NCBI RefSeq assembly: GCF_019703515.2
Contig: NC_059393.1
Location: 11,116,001 to 11,180,000 of the forward strand
DNA from: Myxocyprinus asiaticus
Taxonomy: Eukaryota; Chordata; Actinopteri; Cypriniformes; Catostomidae
Direction of reading: 5' to 3'
DNA: 64,000 nucleotides
In this document: piece after piece, positions 58,990 to 64,000 of the stretch
Numbering within the stretch: position 1 is the first letter of the stretch
Layout: each line of letters begins with the position of its first letter
Program-made: the position numbers and the translations under genes
The notes under the pieces: generated by a model
The model's database searches: none
Told to the model about the DNA's origin: nothing
The model's input: the letters and a program-made list of their open reading frames with translations, nothing else

Positions 58990-61129
58990 ATGACGAGACC
59001 TCTGGAATGTTCATGTCTGGCCCTTGGACGGGATGCGGAAGACCTAAGTGGCCTACCACCCGTGGTGGTAGACACGATCACTCAGGCTAGGGCTCCCTCT
59101 ACGAGGCACCTGTATGCCTTGCAGTGGCGTCTGTTCGCTAAGTGGTGTTCTTCCCCACGCGAAGACCTCCAGAGATGCGCAGTCGGGTTGGTGCTTTTCT
59201 TCAGGACAGGCTGGTGGGGTACAGCTTGAAGGTGTACGTGGCCACTGTGGCGGCACACCACAATGCAATTGATGATTAGTATTTAGGGAAGCACGACCTG
59301 ATCATCAGGTTCCTTAAAGGCGCGAGGAGGTTCAATCCTCCCAGACCGTGCCTCATTCCCTCATGGGATCTCTCTGTGGTCCTGTGGGGAGCCCTGTTTG
59401 AGCCCTGGAGTCAGTTGAGCTAAAGTCAGTCTCTTGAAGACTGCCCTCCTGACTGAGCTCACATCCATCAAGAGGGTAGGGTACCTGCAGGCATACTCTG
59501 TCAGTGACACGTGCCTGGAGTTCGGTCCGGAATACTCTCACGTGGTCCTGAGGCCCCGACCGAGCTATATGCCCAAGTTTTCCATGACCCCGTTTAGGGA
59601 TCAGGTAGTGAACCTGCAAGCGAAGCTGCCCCAGAAGGGGGCAGACTAAGCCTTTTCGTTGCTGTGTCTGGTGCATGCTTTGCAAATCTACTTGGATCGC
59701 ACACAGAGCTATAGAGGCTCTGAGCAGCTCTTTGTCTGCTTCGGAGGACAGCGGAATGGGAGCGCTGCCTCCAAACAGAGGATCGCCCACTGGGTCGTTG
59801 ATGCCATTGCTTTGGCATACCATGCCCAGGATGTGCCGCCCCCCTTGGGGCTTCAGGCACACTCCATCCGACCAATGGCGCCTCTTTGGCAGACATCAGT
59901 AGAGTAGCGGGCTGGGCAACACCCAATATCTTCACGTGGTTCCTCAATCTCCGGGTTGAGCCGGTTCATCCTGTGTGTTGTCAGGTACAAACAGGTAAGT
60001 TGGCAGGACAACTGGCTGGGTGTACCGCTTGCGTATAGCGCCTTTCCCCTCCTGGAGGGGAAGACGTGTGCTTGTTACCCCCCAGCCATGTTCACGAGTT
60101 CGTGGACCCTGGATGTCCTTCCTCCTTAGCCCTGTGGCAGGCGAGTTCGTGGAGAAACTCGATGCCGGCCCAGTACGTGTGCTATTAGGCCCTGTAATGG
60201 GGTAGGTGCTCCACATGCGCTGGTTGCCTGTTTGTAACCTTGTGTGATGTATCTTCTGCTAGACGATTTCCCTGTTGGTAAACCCACGTCTTCCTTGGGC
60301 AGAGTTTCCTTTTGCCACTGGTCGCTGTGTTTGTAGAGCTCCGTCCCCTCTGGGTAGGACCTACCATGGGGACTTCTCTACATGCGACACTGGCGTCAAG
60401 ACTCGGTAAGACCATGTGACGTATTTCCACACAATTGCCTCCCCTTTGGGCAGGATGTGGTCTCCACGGTGTCTTCCCCTTGGGAATGGATACCCCCCCC
60501 GACCCCCCCGACGCGGACATTTATGGCCCCCAGCTGAATGATTTCCATTCTTTTTTGGGGAGAAAAAAAGAGAAGAGGCCACAGCTGGGGCGGCCTGTCC
60601 CCATTTTGGGCGGTCGACTTGTCCCCGAGGTGCGGGGGACTGTACGATGCTCATAGGAGCGTTGGGGGAGGTACGTGACAGCCAGGTGCGCTGGCTATGA
60701 GGCACGCAATGGCTTTCCCTTCTCGCACCACCAGTCCACGTAACACAGTTCAGCTAGTTGTGGCATTTCGTATAGGGACCTCTAGTGTCACTACATCGAC
60801 ACAACGTCGAGTGAGTGACAGATAGGGAACGTCCTGGTTACTTTCTTAACCTCCGTTTCCCTGATAGAGGGAACAAGATGTTGTGTCCCTCCTGCCACAA
60901 CTCTGAACTACACGCTGAAATGGCCGGGACCCTGTCTCGGCTCCTCAGCACAAAACCTGAATGAGTGGTTGCGAGCCAGCTCCTTTTATACCCGTATGTT
61001 TGGGGGAGTGGCATGCAAATTCCACTCACCAATTCCCATTGGCCGTTTGGGGCTCCCAAGGGCTCCCAGGGGCTCCCAAATGTCTCGTTCCCTCCCTCAG
61101 GGAACGGAGGTTACGAAAGTAGCCAGGAC
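58990..61129 (+). mobile_element. DIRS element, 3' half with tyrosine recombinase relic
   Basis: 59000-59970 encodes a broken tyrosine recombinase: N-terminal core-binding part ('STRHLYALQWRLFAKWC'), then stops and frameshifts, then 'HSIR' (HxxR box) and 'ISRVAGWATPN'. The tyrosine position of the younger copy ('RFYNL' at 40405) reads 'WFLNL' here, so the nucleophile is lost. Untranslated sequence with 'AAGACTCGGTAAGACCATGT' and the right terminal repeat (about 60785-61129) follow, both shared with the copy at 39952-41587. The 5' half is missing. Confidence 0.8.
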
Positions 61130-61834
61130 GTTTGGTTTTCTTAAGTTTGTTATGCATTTGGGTTTCAAAGAATTTTTCTTATTTCAGTTTAATTTTACAC
61201 GTCTGGTACAAATATGTGTACTTGTTTCATGAATACAGCATATACTTTTTTGCACCATCTACCTGGAAAAAAGTCAAGTGAAATGTTACAACGTGCCCCA
61301 TAGGCAGGGCATGTTGTAACAGGTGAGGGGCACATTGTAACGTTACCATTATTATAGTTTTAAATCCCCTTCTAACAACTGTATCTGATCTAATTAAAAT
61401 AAATAGAAGATAAACTAAAATATTATGTCAATATAAGCCATATTTATTAACTTTGTCATAAATAATAAAGCAATAAGTTTGACACTTGACAATAAATACA
61501 CAACAAAGTCACAGCATTGGCCGAAATAATGCTTGAATTGATGTCACACACACACACAAACACATGCATGCACACACACAAAGGGGAATTATGTAAACGT
61601 AATATCTGTCTGCATTGAATTGCATATAGTTTGATCTAATTGGGCATGTTGTAATGCAGTGTTGCAATGTACCCCATTACCTGGCTAGTCACTTCTGCTG
61701 GGTAGATAAGAATTAAAAGACTATGCAAGATGCTAGCTAACAGACTGAATATTAAAATGATACCAAGTTTGTCTTGTTTTAAAATAAACACTAAAAATAG
61801 AGATGAAAATTAACTTTCATTTGAATTTTTACTT
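61130..61834. other. Non-coding DNA
   Basis: AT-rich, with short CA runs near 61549-61580. No gene. Confidence 0.5.
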
Positions 61835-62531
61835 TTGCTAAAATCTGCCATTGCACATCATTTTAGTGAGGTGAATCACTCCATTTCTGAATTGAACTTT
61901 CTAGTGATTGAACAAATTAAACTTCACCATAGAGGAGGGAATATCGAACGTAGACTTTTACAGAGGGAATGTAGATGGATTTTTTATTTGAATTCAGTGT
62001 ATCCTCTGGGAATGAGTGACAATCTTTCTTTGGGTTGTTTTTGTAGATTGAAATGTTGTTAAGTTATTAAATGATTTTTTTTTTCTAGATATACAGAACT
62101 GTACAAGGTTAATTGTAGTGTATATGTATGTGTATGTGTATGTGTATGTATATATACCGAAGTCTAGACCAACAATGAATGGATGAAAAATAGAAACAAT
62201 GGGGCTGTACAAAATTTTCTTTCTATATCAATGTACAAAAATATATTTTATATCAATTGGAAATAATGTATATTTGATCCTAAAATGTAATGTGTTTTTT
62301 TTATATATACATATATATAGATACAAGTAATGTTTCTTGGAATGTCTATGACTATGTGTCTTGATTGTTGACGTTTGAACCAGTTAAATGTTTAATATTA
62401 GAATGTTTAAGCTAAAGGCTTGTACTGTAAATGATTGCAGGTGTGTGCTCATAGGTATTTAGCACTGATGAAGGGGTAAACCCGAAAACATTTTGCTGCT
62501 GCACTTAGCATTTTTTTGCAAAAAAAAAAAA
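61835..62531 (+). mobile_element. Penelope-like element 3' end (GIY-YIG domain remnant)
   Basis: 61840-62045 reads as a 70-codon frame with 'AIAHHFSEVNHSISEL', 'HHRGGNIERRLLQRECRWI' and 'YPLGMSDNLSLGCF', matching the conserved C-terminal part of GIY-YIG endonucleases found in Penelope-like retroelements (the RGG...LLQRE.RWI block). A 3' UTR with TGATGAAGGGGTAAACCCGA and a poly-A run (62520-62531) follows. The catalytic GIY and YIG strands lie outside the preserved part. Confidence 0.6.
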
Positions 62532-64000
62532 GTTCCCTATCTGTCACTCACTCGACGTTGGTGTCGATGTAGTGACACTAGGGGTCACTCTTGTGAGCCC
62601 GAGACACCTCTGGTCTTTGATAAAAGGCCAATGAAAATTGGCGAGTGGTATTTGCATGCCACTCCCCCGAACATACGGGTATAAAAGGAGCTGGTATGCA
62701 ACCACTCATTCAGATTTTCTCTTCGGAGCCGAACGGTCATGCTCACTGAGTTGAATACTACTGTTCATTCACCTCTGCTGGATCTGACGGCGCATTTCAG
62801 CGGCTTCTCCCTCCTCTGCACTGGTGCACTGCAGAGAATGCCCATGGGCGCTTCGGCAGAAAAACTAGAGAGTATATTTTCTGAAAGAGCATTTTTTCCC
62901 TCTAAAAGAGTATATATTTCTCTAAAAGAGCGCACACACGGAACGTCTTTTTAAAGACGCGTCTTTTTAAAGATGCTTTTCCGATTGTGTGTTATTCCTG
63001 GTTGTGCTCGTTATCTCTCGCCTTCTAACGGTCACGATCACTGTCTTTCGTGTCTGGGCACTGCTCACGCGGAGACAGCGTTCGTGGATGGTCATGTTCT
63101 CATTGCAAGAATATGTCCATGGCAACGTTGCGGTCGCGGCTCGCCTTCGTAAGAAAGTGAGCCACCCCAGAGGCTCCCGCCTTGGTCCTTTTACCCACGG
63201 GTTTGAGGCCAGCGCGGCTAGCACTGGGGGCGATTTGGGGACCCCAATGGGACCGGGTATCCCCCCGTGGACCTCCCATTCCCCAGCACGCTCGTCTGCC
63301 CCGATCGGGCTTCCGGGTGAGTCCACCGGCTCGTCTCACGGCGAGTTCGACCTCTTATTCGGAGCCCGTGAAAGTGATGAGCCCTCGAGCGCAGCATCGG
63401 AGAGCGGGCTCGTCCAGTCGGAAGCCTCAGCTGGGCTCCTCCCTTCGGGGTCGATCGCCCAGTCACAGGCTGACGCGGAGATGACGACATGCTTTCCCGG
63501 GCAGCCGCGAGCATCGGTTAGAGTGGAATTCACCGCTCTTCCCTGAACCCTCGCGGCTCGGTGACTGGTTCCTGGGCTCGCGGTGCCACTCAAAGCCACA
63601 CCCCGCCCCGTTCCTTTCTTCCCGGAAGTGCATGAAGAGCTGACAAGGTCGCGGGAGGCACTTTTTACTGCCCGGTCCCGATCTTTTCAGCTTCCCCGCA
63701 CTCACTACCCTCGATAGTGGGGCGGCCAAGGGTTATGCGGCAATCCCCCGGTGGATAAAGGCGCTCGCGGTGCACCTATGCCCGCAGAGCGCCGCCACCT
63801 GGCGCGGGTGCCCAAAGCCCCTGTCCAAGGCCTGTAGGTTTACGTCGTCTCTACGGTGCCGCTGGACAAGCCGCCTCCGCCCTGCACGCCATGGCTCTCC
63901 TGTGGGTCACGAGGACAGGCCTTTTCCTCCCCCTTCCCAGGCTGTTCCGGGTGGTCACAAAGAGCCAGGTAAGTGCTTCGATGTCCTCGGACTCGGCACG
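62532..64000 (+). mobile_element. DIRS element, 5' part with Gag-like ORF (runs off the window)
   Basis: Starts GTTCCCTATCTGTCACTCAC, the same left terminal repeat as at 39952. A Gag-like ORF1 starts near 62967: Cys/His residues in 'HDHCLSCLGTAHAETAF' and, after a frame change, 'CKNMSMATLRSRLAFV', then a Ser/Pro-rich part (63150-63545). Frame breaks occur near 63105 and 63155. TATAAAAG lies at 62680. GC content rises sharply relative to the flanks. Confidence 0.78.

Noticed and set aside
1..64000. CRISPR array, operon, phage or bacterial defence system
   Set aside because: No regularly spaced direct repeats with unique spacers, no ribosome-binding sites and no tight gene packing; the window is spliced vertebrate DNA.

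Overview
This window is teleost genomic DNA, most likely from a cyprinid (carp-like) fish. The evidence is spliced genes with GT-AG introns, a vitellogenin of the short cyprinid type, and a dense load of fish transposons (Angel-like foldback MITEs, Tc1, hAT, DIRS, Gypsy, L1-like and Penelope-like elements, tRNA-derived SINEs). There is no operon, CRISPR array or bacterial feature. Everything was read by eye, so splice sites and element ends come from sequence logic and not from alignment software.

Layout. 1-2000: Tc1 relics and AT-rich DNA. 2264-6684 (+): nine 3' exons of a FAM20C-like secretory-pathway kinase, with an Angel-like MITE and a hAT MITE in its introns. 6.7-9.6 kb: non-coding. 9.6-22 kb: a transposon graveyard (minus-strand Gypsy relic, an LTR-like block with a tandem ~295-bp duplication, two solo LTRs, an L1-like LINE split by a Tc1 element, SINEs, LINE fragments). 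23047-28285 (+): a vitellogenin pseudogene. 28.3-44 kb: nested transposons, including a hAT element with target-site duplications, a solo LTR, two Gypsy relics, a LINE, and a DIRS element inside one Gypsy. 45834-52975 (+): an apparently intact 28-exon vitellogenin gene of 1349 codons. 53-64 kb: a TTAA-flanked MITE, hAT and L1 fragments, two DIRS elements and a Penelope-like 3' end.

The two vitellogenin copies are direct tandem paralogues with the same splice phases. Both have a TATA box about 42-46 bp before the ATG and two copies of an imperfect oestrogen-response-element-like palindrome upstream. The downstream copy can encode signal peptide, lipovitellin heavy chain, a very short phosvitin and lipovitellin light chain, and stops before any von Willebrand D domain. 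The upstream copy is dead: exons 5-12 are deleted, exon 21 carries a 1-nt frameshift, and a SINE sits in the phosvitin exon.

I found no clearly new biological system. The most notable observations are the broken/intact vitellogenin pair with shared paired ERE-like modules, a 44-bp perfect inverted repeat in intron 23 of the intact gene (likely a template-switch mutation), and the nested retroelements.
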